Shown one piece after another: positions 52,633 to 59,947 of a DNA stretch of 64,000 nucleotides. Origin of the DNA: Azospirillum halopraeferens DSM 3675 (GTDB lineage: Bacteria; Pseudomonadota; Alphaproteobacteria; Azospirillales; Azospirillaceae); assembly GCF_000429625.1 (NCBI RefSeq), contig NZ_KE386927.1, forward strand, positions 423,160 to 487,159. The letters run 5' to 3'. The notes under the pieces are model-generated. The model saw only the letters and a program-made list of their open reading frames with translations. It was not told the origin of the DNA and made no database searches. The first letter of the stretch is position 1; each line of letters begins with the position of its first letter. The translations under genes were made by a program, and so were the position numbers.

Positions 52633-53472
52633 TCATCCCTCCAGCACCACGCGGCGCAGCTCCTCGTCCACCGCCGGCTCGACACCGAACCAGGCGGCAA
52701 AGCCGGGCCGCGCCTGGTGCAGCAGCATGCCCAGCCCGTCGACGGTGGTCAGGCCCCGCGCCGCCGCCGCCGCCAGCAGCGGCGTCATCAGGGGCGTGTA
52801 CACGATGTCGGTGACGACCGCCCCGTCGGGCAGGGCATCCGGGCACAGGTCGAGCGGCGGGTGCCCGACCATCCCCTGGGTCGTGGTGTTCACCAGCAGC
52901 GCCGTCTCCCGCAGCACCGTTTCACGTGAAACCCAATCGACCACATCGACGGGGCCGCCCACGTCGGAGGCCAGTGCCTCCGCCCGCTCCCGTGTGCGGT
53001 TGACCAGCACGACCCGAGGCACTCCGGCGTCGAGCAGGGCGACCACCACGCCACGGGCCGCCCCGCCGGCACCGACCACCACCGCCGGACCGTCCGCCGC
53101 CCGCCAGCCCGGCGCGCCGGCCCGCAGGTTCTCCACGAAGCCGAAGCCGTCGGTGTTGCTCCCTTCCAGCGTCCCGTCCTCAAGCACCACGATGGTGTTC
53201 ACCGCGCCCATGCGGCGTGCCACCGGGTGCAGCCGGTCGACGGCCGCTGCCGCCGCTTCCTTGTGGGGCACGGTGACGTTGCAGCCGCGAAAGCCAAGGG
53301 CGGGCAGGGCGCGAATGGCCTCAACCGCCCGATCCGGCGGCACCGCCAGGGGAACGTAGACGCCGTCGATGCCGTAGCGCTCCAGCCAATGCCCGTGCAG
53401 CCGGGGCGAACGCGAGTGGGACACCGGCCACCCCATGACGCCGGCCACCCGCGCCTTGCCGCTGATCATCAT
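52633..53472 (-). CDS. aroE: Shikimate dehydrogenase
   Basis: A 279-residue NADPH enzyme of aromatic amino acid synthesis. The substrate loop is VMGWPVSHSRSPRLHG, the catalytic lysine is in NVTVPHKEAA, and the aspartate is in NTDGFGFVENL. The NADP motif is VVVGAGGAARGVVVALL with VNRTRERAEAL. Its ATG overlaps the maf stop. Codons for WVSRETVL contain the third parS-like site. Confidence 0.95.
   Translation of the reverse strand: MMISGKARVAGVMGWPVSHSRSPRLHGHWLERYGIDGVYVPLAVPPDRAVEAIRALPALGFRGCNVTVPHKEAAAAAVDRLHPVARRMGAVNTIVVLEDGTLEGSNTDGFGFVENLRAGAPGWRAADGPAVVVGAGGAARGVVVALLDAGVPRVVLVNRTRERAEALASDVGGPVDVVDWVSRETVLRETALLVNTTTQGMVGHPPLDLCPDALPDGAVVTDIVYTPLMTPLLAAAAARGLTTVDGLGMLLHQARPGFAAWFGVEPAVDEELRRVVLEG
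52918..52933. other. parS site 3 (inside aroE), 14 of 16 bp
   Basis: CGTTTCACGTGAAACC keeps the complete 14-bp core GTTTCACGTGAAAC (52919-52932) and loses only the outermost T/A pair. It lies 2.2 kb from the proposed oriC. As in rsmG, the core is read as VSRET in the aroE frame. Confidence 0.85.
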
Positions 53473-54065
53473 TCCCCGAGAATCCTCTGCGTGCGCAAAT
53501 GCCCGAGCACCGGCAGAAGCGGCAGCCCGAGGATGGTGAAGAAATCGCCCTCGACCCGCTCGAAGAGCTGGGCGCCCAACCCTTCCAGGTGATAGGCGCC
53601 GACCGACTGCAGCACCCCGTCGCCGGCCGCATCCAGATAGTCTTCCAGGAACCGGTCGCTGAAGGGGCGCACGGTCAGCCGCGCCCCGTCCACATGGTGC
53701 CACACCCGGCGGTCGTCGCGCACCACCACCGCGGCGCTGATCAGGCGATGGGTGCGCCCGCGCAGGGTGCGGAGCTGCGCCCGCGCCTGCTCCCGGTCGC
53801 CGGGCTTGTCCAGCCACACCCCGTCACACTCCAGCATCTGGTCGGCCCCCAGCACCGGCCGGCCGGGATGGCGACGCGCGACGCTGCGCGCCTTCAGCTC
53901 CGCCAGCGCCTCGGCCGTCGCCTCGACGCTCACCCCGTTGGCCCGGCAGGACCGCTTGACCACCGATTCGTCCACGTCGGCCGGATCGCACTCCACGTCG
54001 ACACCGGCCTGCGCCAGCATCGCCGCCCGGGCCCGCGATCCCGACGCCAGCACCAGTTCCGCCAT
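53469..54065 (-). CDS. maf: Maf family nucleoside triphosphate pyrophosphatase
   Basis: A 198-residue house-cleaning enzyme hydrolysing modified or canonical NTPs. N-terminal signature LVLASGSRARAAMLAQAGV; conserved ELKARSVA, VLGADQMLECDG and KP motifs; and GVLQSVGAYHLEGLGAQLFERVEGD near the C-terminus. It lies between ppsR and aroE with overlap or minimal spacing, so it is part of one leftward operon starting at the origin. Confidence 0.92.
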   Translation of the reverse strand: MAELVLASGSRARAAMLAQAGVDVECDPADVDESVVKRSCRANGVSVEATAEALAELKARSVARRHPGRPVLGADQMLECDGVWLDKPGDREQARAQLRTLRGRTHRLISAAVVVRDDRRVWHHVDGARLTVRPFSDRFLEDYLDAAGDGVLQSVGAYHLEGLGAQLFERVEGDFFTILGLPLLPVLGHLRTQRILGE

Positions 54066-54068
54066 GGC

Positions 54069-54905
54069 TCACAACCCCGGCGGCGGTACCGCCCGGCCCG
54101 TTTGCCGGCGGGTCAGCAGCATCATGATCTCCGCCGCCGTCTCTTCGATGGAGCGGCGCGTGACGTCGATCACCGGCCAGCCGTGCCGGCTGAACATGCG
54201 CCGCGCCTCCTGCACCTCGCGGCGCACCACCTCGGGATCCACGTAACTGGACGTCTCCCCCTGGTTCAGCAGCTTCAGCCGGTTGCGCCGGATCTGGATC
54301 AGCCGGTCGGGGTCCTTGGTCAGACCGACGATCAGCGGCCGGGTCAGCTTCTCCAGCTCCGGCGGCAACGGGCAGCCGGGGACGATGGGAATGTTTGCCG
54401 CCTTGATCCCGCGGTTGGCCAGATAGATGCATGTCGGCGTCTTGGAGGTGCGCGACACCCCCATCAGCAGCACGTCCGCCTCGTGCAGATCCCAGGTGGA
54501 CTGACCGTCGTCGTGGGACAGCGCGAACTCCATGGCGTCCATGCGCCCGAAATACTCCGCGTCCAGCGCGTGCTGGCGGCCGGGCTGGCGCTGGGATTCC
54601 AGCCCCAGGTGCGCGGCCAGCGCGTTGATCAGCGGGTCCAGCACGGGAATGCAGGGGACCTGGATCTCGCGGCACACGTCCTGCAGCCGGCGGCGCAACG
54701 GCTCGTCAACCAAAGTGAACATGACGAGGCCGGGATGCGTCTTGATCCCGTCGATCACCATGTCGAGCTGCCGGTCGGTGCGCACCAGGTTCCAGAAATG
54801 CTCGATCGGGCGGACCTGATCGAACTGGATGACGCACGCACGCGCCACGCTGTTGATCGTCTCGCCGGTGGCATCCGATACAAGATGTAGGTGAAAATCT
54901 TTCAT
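54069..54905 (-). CDS. ppsR: Pyruvate, phosphate dikinase / PEP synthase regulatory protein (DUF299)
   Basis: A 278-residue bifunctional ADP-dependent kinase/phosphorylase that switches PPDK or PEP synthase. It opens MKDFHLHLVSDATGETINSV and carries the P-loop-like ADVLLMGVSRTSKTPTCIYLANRG. This is the RP001-type gene that borders the origin in Caulobacter and relatives. The start at 54905 is the family start; an ATG 12 bp upstream is possible. Its 5' leader enters the DnaA-box region. Confidence 0.93.
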   Translation of the reverse strand: MKDFHLHLVSDATGETINSVARACVIQFDQVRPIEHFWNLVRTDRQLDMVIDGIKTHPGLVMFTLVDEPLRRRLQDVCREIQVPCIPVLDPLINALAAHLGLESQRQPGRQHALDAEYFGRMDAMEFALSHDDGQSTWDLHEADVLLMGVSRTSKTPTCIYLANRGIKAANIPIVPGCPLPPELEKLTRPLIVGLTKDPDRLIQIRRNRLKLLNQGETSSYVDPEVVRREVQEARRMFSRHGWPVIDVTRRSIEETAAEIMMLLTRRQTGRAVPPPGL

Positions 54906-55130
54906 CGTCCCCAACATGCTGTGGAGAAACCGGCGCCAACCTGTGGACAACCGGAGACCGGACGCTTGCGTCCCCAACCGCGGGACTCACCGTCCCCCAT
55001 CCGGCACCCACCGGGACGGATCCCCCGCCCGGTCCGGAACCCGGGAACGATCGGATCCGCGGATCAGTTTATCCCCACGACTCCCGCCGTTCCAGCCCCC
55101 GTGATTCCTGACCCGGCAACGGTTTGCCGG

Positions 55131-55190
55131 GGATCCGTCCACAGGCAGGCCGCCATCTCCGGATCCGCGGTGCCGCCTGTGGACGGATCC
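55131..55190. repeat. 16-bp inverted repeat in oriC
   Basis: GGATCCGTCCACAGGC (55131-55146) and its exact complement GCCTGTGGACGGATCC (55175-55190), 28 bp apart. Each arm carries a TCCACA/TGTGGA DnaA-box core next to a GGATCC. An 11-bp direct repeat CGGATCCGCGG occurs at 55052-55062 and in the loop at 55160-55170. Confidence 0.9.
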
Positions 55191-55210
55191 GGGGCAAGCC
55201 GGGATCACCG

Positions 55211-55219
55211 TTATCCACA
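55211..55219 (+). other. Consensus DnaA box
   Basis: TTATCCACA, a perfect match to the high-affinity DnaA box, followed directly by GGGATCC and then by the A+T-rich stretch where opening would be expected. Confidence 0.85.
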
Positions 55220-55306
55220 GGGATCCTCATCCTCTTTCAATCCTCTCTTAAAAAGAATAGTGAGAAGGGGAGAGAAACACCCGACCCTTTGCCGAAGGAT
55301 CCGCCG

Positions 55307-56350
55307 GTGACGGAAACCCGCAAGCCGATCCTCGCCGCCCTGGCCGGCGAGACCTGCCAAAGCCCCCCGTTCTGGCTGATGCGCCAGGCCGGCCGCTACC
55401 TGCCGGAGTATCGGGAGGTGCGCACCCGCGCCGGCAGCTTCCTCGATCTCTGCTACAATCCCGAACTGGCGGAGGAGGTGACCCTTCAGCCGATCCGCCG
55501 GTACGGCATGGACGCGGCCATCCTGTTCTCCGACATCCTGGTGGTGCCGCACGCGCTGGGCCAGCCGCTGGACTATCTGGAAGGCGAGGGGCCCAAGCTG
55601 GATCCGGTGCGCAGCGCCGCCGACCTCGGCCGGTTGTCGCGCGACCGCTTCCACACCGTGCTGGAACCGGTCTACGAGACGGTACGGCGGCTGTCCCGCT
55701 CCCTGCCGCCGGAGGTGACCCTGATCGGCTTCGCCGGCGCCCCCTGGACCGTCGCCAGCTATATGGTGGAAGGCGGCGGCACCAAGGAGTTCGCGGCCAT
55801 CAAGGGCTGGGCCTACCGGGATCCGCAGGGATTCGCGGCCCTGATGGATCTGCTGGTCGACGTCACCGCCGACTATCTCTGCGCCCAGATCGATGCCGGG
55901 GCGGAGGTGGTGCAGCTCTTCGACAGTTGGGCCGGCGTGCTGCCGGTGGCGGAATTTCGCCGCTGGGTCATCGAGCCGACGCGGCGCATTGTCGCACGGG
56001 TCAAGGAGCGCCATCCCGCAGTGCCGATCATCGGCTTCCCGCGCGGTGCCGGCCTGCTGTACGAGGAGTACGCCTCGGCCACGGGCGTCGACGCCGTCGG
56101 TCTGGACACCACGGTGCCGCCGCAGTGGGCCGCACGGGCGCTGCAGTCGCGTCTGGCGGTGCAGGGCAACCTGGACCCCATCATGCTGGTGGCGGGCGGA
56201 GAGGCCCTTGGCGGGGCCGTGACGGAGATCCTGGAGGCGTTGGCCGGTGGTCCCTTCATCTTCAACCTCGGCCACGGCATCACCCAGAAGACCCCGCCCG
56301 AACATGTGGCGGAGCTGGCCCGTCGGCTGCGCGCCTGGCCGCAACGGTAA
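55307..56350 (+). CDS. hemE: Uroporphyrinogen decarboxylase
   Basis: A 347-residue enzyme making coproporphyrinogen III in haem synthesis. N-terminal signature PPFWLMRQAGRYLPEYR; catalytic aspartate in ILFSDILVVPHALG; GFAGAPWTVASYMVEG and FNLGHGITQKTPPEHV are conserved. The GTG start has AAGGA 7 bases upstream, and the last GGATCC of oriC overlaps this ribosome binding site. The frame is open upstream, but only into origin DNA. Confidence 0.95.
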   Translation: MTETRKPILAALAGETCQSPPFWLMRQAGRYLPEYREVRTRAGSFLDLCYNPELAEEVTLQPIRRYGMDAAILFSDILVVPHALGQPLDYLEGEGPKLDPVRSAADLGRLSRDRFHTVLEPVYETVRRLSRSLPPEVTLIGFAGAPWTVASYMVEGGGTKEFAAIKGWAYRDPQGFAALMDLLVDVTADYLCAQIDAGAEVVQLFDSWAGVLPVAEFRRWVIEPTRRIVARVKERHPAVPIIGFPRGAGLLYEEYASATGVDAVGLDTTVPPQWAARALQSRLAVQGNLDPIMLVAGGEALGGAVTEILEALAGGPFIFNLGHGITQKTPPEHVAELARRLRAWPQR

Positions 56351-56431
56351 ATCGGGGGCTGGACGCGGCCACGCCCGCGCTCCAGTTTACCGCTCCGTCG
56401 GGTGACGTCAGGACAGGGAAGGGGAACGGCC

Positions 56432-56860
56432 GTGGCATACGAGTGGGTCAAGGCACTGCACGTGATCAGCATCATCGCCTGGATGGCGGCGATGCTCTAC
56501 TTGCCGCGGCTGTTCGTCTACCACTGCGCGGTGGCGCCGGGATCGGAGGCGTCGGAAACCTTCAAGGTGATGGAGCGCCGGCTGCTGCGCGCCATCATGA
56601 CCCCGGCGATGATCGCCTCGTGGGTGTTCGGGATCTGGATGCTGGTGCTGATCCCCGAATGGTTCAGCCAGGGCTGGCTGCACGCCAAGCTGACCTTCGT
56701 GGTGCTGCTGTCGGTCATGCACGGTCTGATGGCCCGCTGGCGGCGGGAGTTCGCGGAGGACCGCAACTCCCGCTCCCAGCGGTTCTACCGTGTCATGAAC
56801 GAGGGGCCGACACTGCTGATGATCGGCATCGTCATCTTCGTCATCGTCAAGCCGTTCTGA
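56432..56860 (+). CDS. hemJ: Protoporphyrinogen IX oxidase HemJ
   Basis: A 142-residue, four-helix membrane protein that oxidises protoporphyrinogen to protoporphyrin, coupled to the respiratory chain. The conserved histidine is in WVKALHVISIIAWMAAMLYLPRLFVYH, and the lysine is in HAKLTFVVLLSVMHG. The GTG at 56432 is chosen because AGGGAAGGGGAA precedes it and it gives the usual start; another GTG lies 30 bp upstream. Together with hemE it forms a haem pair. Its last 14 bp overlap the convergent ATPase gene. Confidence 0.92.
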   Translation: MAYEWVKALHVISIIAWMAAMLYLPRLFVYHCAVAPGSEASETFKVMERRLLRAIMTPAMIASWVFGIWMLVLIPEWFSQGWLHAKLTFVVLLSVMHGLMARWRREFAEDRNSRSQRFYRVMNEGPTLLMIGIVIFVIVKPF

Positions 56861-59558
56861 CGCGACGCCGGCCGACCGCCTTCTCGGCCTCCACGATCAG
56901 GAAGATGACGGCGCCGCCGGCGATCATCATCAGCCAGTCCGTCAGGCCGATCGGGGCGGTGCCGAACAGGGTCTGCATGGGCGGGGCGTAGGTGAAGGCG
57001 AGCTGGAAGGCGACGATCAGGCCGATGGAGATCCACACCGGCCGGCTGCCGAACAGCCCTTCGGCGTTCATCACCGAGTTGCGCACGGCCCGGGCGTTGA
57101 GCAGGAAGAACACCTCGCCGATCACCAGGGCGTTGACCGCCATGGTGCGGGCCCGCTCCAGCGATGATCCGTTGGCCTCTTCGTAGAGGAAGAAGCCGAA
57201 GCTGGCGATCAGCAGCAGCACCGCCACCATCAGCATGCGGATCACCAGGAAGCGGGGCAGGATGCCTTCCGCCGGCGGCCGCGGCGGCCGGCGCATGACA
57301 TCCGGCTCCGGCTTCTCGAAAGCCAGGGCCAGGCCCAGGGTGACCGCGGTGACCATGTTGACCCACAGGATCTGCACCGGGGTGATGGGCAGGGTGTAGC
57401 CGATCAGCACCGCGACCAGGATCACCAGGGCCTGCCCGCCATTGGTCGGCAGCATGAACAGGATGGTCTTGCGCAGGTTGTCGTAGACGGTGCGGCCCTC
57501 CTCCACCGCGTGGGCGATGGAGGCGAAGTTGTCGTCGGCCAGCACCATAGCGGCAGCTTCCTTTGCTGCCTCGGTACCCTTGTGGCCCATGGCGACGCCC
57601 ACGTCGGCCCGCTTGAGAGCCGGCGCGTCGTTGACGCCGTCGCCGGTCATCGCCACGGTGTGCCCGGTGCTTTGCAGGGCCTTGACCAGGCGCAGCTTGT
57701 GTTCCGGCGTGGTGCGGGCGAAGACGTCGACCTCGTGGGCAACTTTGACCAGATCCTCGTCGCTGACCCGGTCCAGCTCGGGCCCGGTCATGGCGCGGCC
57801 GTCGGCGGCCAGGCCGAAACTGCGGCCAATGGCGCGAGCGGTGATGGCGTGGTCGCCGGTGATCATCTTCACGCGGATGCCCGCGTCGCGGCACACCGTC
57901 ACCGCGGTGATCGCCTCCTCGCGCGGCGGATCGATCAGGCCGCACAGGCCGAGCAGGGTCAGCCCCTCCTGCACGTCGGCCATCTCCAGTTCGGAGGAGC
58001 CGGGGATGGTGGTGCGGCGGGCCACGGCGATGACCCGCTGCCCCCGGTCGGCCAGAGCCTCGATGCGGGCGTGCCAGGCGTCGGGCTCAATGGGCATCGG
58101 CCCGTCTGTGCCGGCGGCGTGGCTGCACATGGCGACGATGCGCTCGGGCGCGCCCTTCACATAGATGGTGCCGTGCCCCTCGTGGTCATGGTGCAGGGTC
58201 GCCATGAATTTGTGTTCGGATTCGAAGGGGATGACGTCGGTGCGCGGGTGGTGCCGGCGTTCCGTCTCGGGATCGAGACCGGCCTTCATGGCGAGCGCGA
58301 GCAGGGCACCGTCGGTGGGGTCGCCGGCAAGCTGCCATTCCCCGGTCTCATCGCGGTGCAGCTCGGCGTCGTTGCACAGCAGGCAGGCGCGGGCGATGGA
58401 TTCCAGGATGGGGTCACCGTCGGCGGTGATCTCACGGCCGTCGCGCGTGAAGGCACCTTCGGGGGCGTAGCCGATGCCACCGACCGAGAACCCGGCATCC
58501 AACGTGGCCAGGGACTGCACCGTCAGTTCGTTGCGCGTCAGCGTGCCGGTCTTGTCCGAACAGACCACGCCGACCGAGCCCAGCGTCTCGACCGCCGGCA
58601 GGCGGCGGATGATGGCGTTGCGCCGGGCCATGCGGGTGACGCCTATGGCCAGGGTGATGGTCATGACGGCGGGCAACCCTTCGGGGATGGCGGCTACCGC
58701 CAGGCCGACCGCGGCCATCACCATCTCCGGCCAGGGCTGGCCGCCGACGAAGGTGCCGTAGAAGAAGGTCACCGCCGCCAGGGCCAGGATCACGGCGGTC
58801 AGCCAGCGACCGAACACCGCCATCTGCGCCAGCAGCGGCGTGGTCAGGGTCTGCACCTCCGCCAGCATGGCGCCGATGCGGCCCAGTTCCGTGCGGTCGC
58901 CGGTGGCGATCACCACGCCCAGCGCCTGGCCCTGGGCGACCAGGGTGCCCGAATAGGCCATGCCCGTGCGGTCGCCCAGCGCCGCGTCCTCGGCCACCCC
59001 GTCGGTGGTCTTGGCCACCGGCAGGGACTCGCCGGTCAGCGCCGCTTCCTGCACATGAAGACCCTTGACCCGCACCAGGCGCAGGTCGGCCGGCACGCGG
59101 TCGCCGGACGCCAGCAGGACGTGGTCACCGGGCACCAGCTCCTCGGCGGGCAGGGTGACCTGGTGACCGCCGCGCAGCACGACGGCGTTGGGCGACAGCA
59201 TGGAGCGGATGGCGTCCAGCGCCTGTTCGGCCTTGCCTTCCTGGATGTAGCCGATCACCGCGTTGATCAGCACCACGCCGGCGATCACACCGGCGTCGAT
59301 CACTTCGCCCAGCAGCAGGCTGACGATGCCGGCGGCGATCAGGACGTAGATCAGGATGTTGTCGAACTGCACCAGAAAGCGCATCAGGGCGGAGCGGCGC
59401 TTGGGCGGGGTCAACCGGTTGGGACCGTAACGGTCCAGGCGGGCGCGAGCCTCGGCGGGGGATAGGCCGCCGTCGGGGCTGTCCAGCCCTTGCATCGTCT
59501 CCGCAGCGGAGCGGGCATGCCACGGCGCGTCGGGCGAACCGGTGTCGAGCGGGCTCAT
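56847..59558 (-). CDS. P2-type cation-transporting ATPase
   Basis: A 903-residue membrane pump. The N-terminal cation-ATPase domain is followed by M1-M2, actuator loop LTGESLPV, M4 with VAAIPEGLPAVMTITLAIG (P2A/calcium-type PEGLP), the phosphorylated aspartate in VCSDKTGTLT, nucleotide domain KGAPERI, hinge TGDGVNDAPALKRADVGVAMG and six C-terminal helices. It is probably Ca2+ or Na+/K+ related; no regulatory C-terminal domain. It is a single gene, convergent with hemJ. Confidence 0.92.
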   Translation of the reverse strand: MSPLDTGSPDAPWHARSAAETMQGLDSPDGGLSPAEARARLDRYGPNRLTPPKRRSALMRFLVQFDNILIYVLIAAGIVSLLLGEVIDAGVIAGVVLINAVIGYIQEGKAEQALDAIRSMLSPNAVVLRGGHQVTLPAEELVPGDHVLLASGDRVPADLRLVRVKGLHVQEAALTGESLPVAKTTDGVAEDAALGDRTGMAYSGTLVAQGQALGVVIATGDRTELGRIGAMLAEVQTLTTPLLAQMAVFGRWLTAVILALAAVTFFYGTFVGGQPWPEMVMAAVGLAVAAIPEGLPAVMTITLAIGVTRMARRNAIIRRLPAVETLGSVGVVCSDKTGTLTRNELTVQSLATLDAGFSVGGIGYAPEGAFTRDGREITADGDPILESIARACLLCNDAELHRDETGEWQLAGDPTDGALLALAMKAGLDPETERRHHPRTDVIPFESEHKFMATLHHDHEGHGTIYVKGAPERIVAMCSHAAGTDGPMPIEPDAWHARIEALADRGQRVIAVARRTTIPGSSELEMADVQEGLTLLGLCGLIDPPREEAITAVTVCRDAGIRVKMITGDHAITARAIGRSFGLAADGRAMTGPELDRVSDEDLVKVAHEVDVFARTTPEHKLRLVKALQSTGHTVAMTGDGVNDAPALKRADVGVAMGHKGTEAAKEAAAMVLADDNFASIAHAVEEGRTVYDNLRKTILFMLPTNGGQALVILVAVLIGYTLPITPVQILWVNMVTAVTLGLALAFEKPEPDVMRRPPRPPAEGILPRFLVIRMLMVAVLLLIASFGFFLYEEANGSSLERARTMAVNALVIGEVFFLLNARAVRNSVMNAEGLFGSRPVWISIGLIVAFQLAFTYAPPMQTLFGTAPIGLTDWLMMIAGGAVIFLIVEAEKAVGRRRVRTA

Positions 59559-59677
59559 AAGGGGGATCCTTGACGAAAGGCGGGAGGGCTACCTCCCAAA
59601 CGTCGGGATCCCGGTCCGGTTTCTCCAGAACCCGCGACAATTTTCCCGATGTGGAACGCCGGCGCCTTCGCTTTCGT

Positions 59678-59706
59678 TTGACTTGCGGTGCGTGATCCGC
59701 TACCCA
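59678..59706 (+). promoter_or_regulatory. Candidate promoter of rho
   Basis: TTGACT (59678-59683) and TACCCA (59701-59706) with a 17-bp spacer. The -35 is strong and the -10 weak. A start near 59713 would leave a leader of about 235 nt before rho. Confidence 0.35.
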
Positions 59707-59713
59707 ATGTGTA

Positions 59714-59860
59714 CCGCGGGGCTCGGCGACCCGCGGGTCATACCAGCATATCCGGCGACAAGCACCTCCGGCGACACCTCCGGCGTCATCCGATCCACCG
59801 GCGTTCCGGCTCCCACCTCCGTTTTCGCCGGGCAACGGCAACCGACCCCTGTCCGGTCGA
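59714..59860 (+). promoter_or_regulatory. Structured C-rich leader of rho
   Basis: A hairpin CCGCGGG (59714-59720)/CCCGCGG (59730-59736) is followed by three TCCGGCG(A/T)CA repeats (59751-59760, 59767-59776, 59779-59788) and a cytosine-rich, largely unstructured tract. It may be a rut-like Rho loading region for autogenous control, as known for E. coli rho. No short peptide frame with a good start is evident in the 389-bp gap. Confidence 0.4.
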
Positions 59861-59947
59861 CCGCCGCCGCGTCCCCGCACGGCGCATTGCCGCCGGCCGG
59901 GGCTCTCCTCCCGCATCAATCCGACCGATCATGTCCATAGGCCACCG

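Larger units (their letters stand above)
54906..55306. other. oriC: Chromosomal replication origin oriC (predicted)
   Basis: A 401-bp non-coding spacer between ppsR and hemE, the same neighbours as the mapped Caulobacter origin. DnaA boxes: exact TTATCCACA at 55211-55219; one-mismatch TTATCCCCA at 55069-55077 and TGTGGACAA at 54942-54950; weaker TGTGGAGAA at 54920-54928. An unwinding-type segment (55229-55260, 22 of 32 bases A or T) lies beside the exact box. Seven GGATCC and ten GATC in all, three GANTC (54984, 55079, 55103), and a 16-bp inverted repeat complete it. Genes on both sides read away from it. No dnaA is present, as usual in this class. Confidence 0.85.

Noticed and set aside
55229..55260. 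CtrA box in oriC
   Set aside because: Only a single TTAA is present in the A+T-rich part, so no TTAA-N7-TTAA can be made; Caulobacter-like CtrA control is not supported by the sequence.
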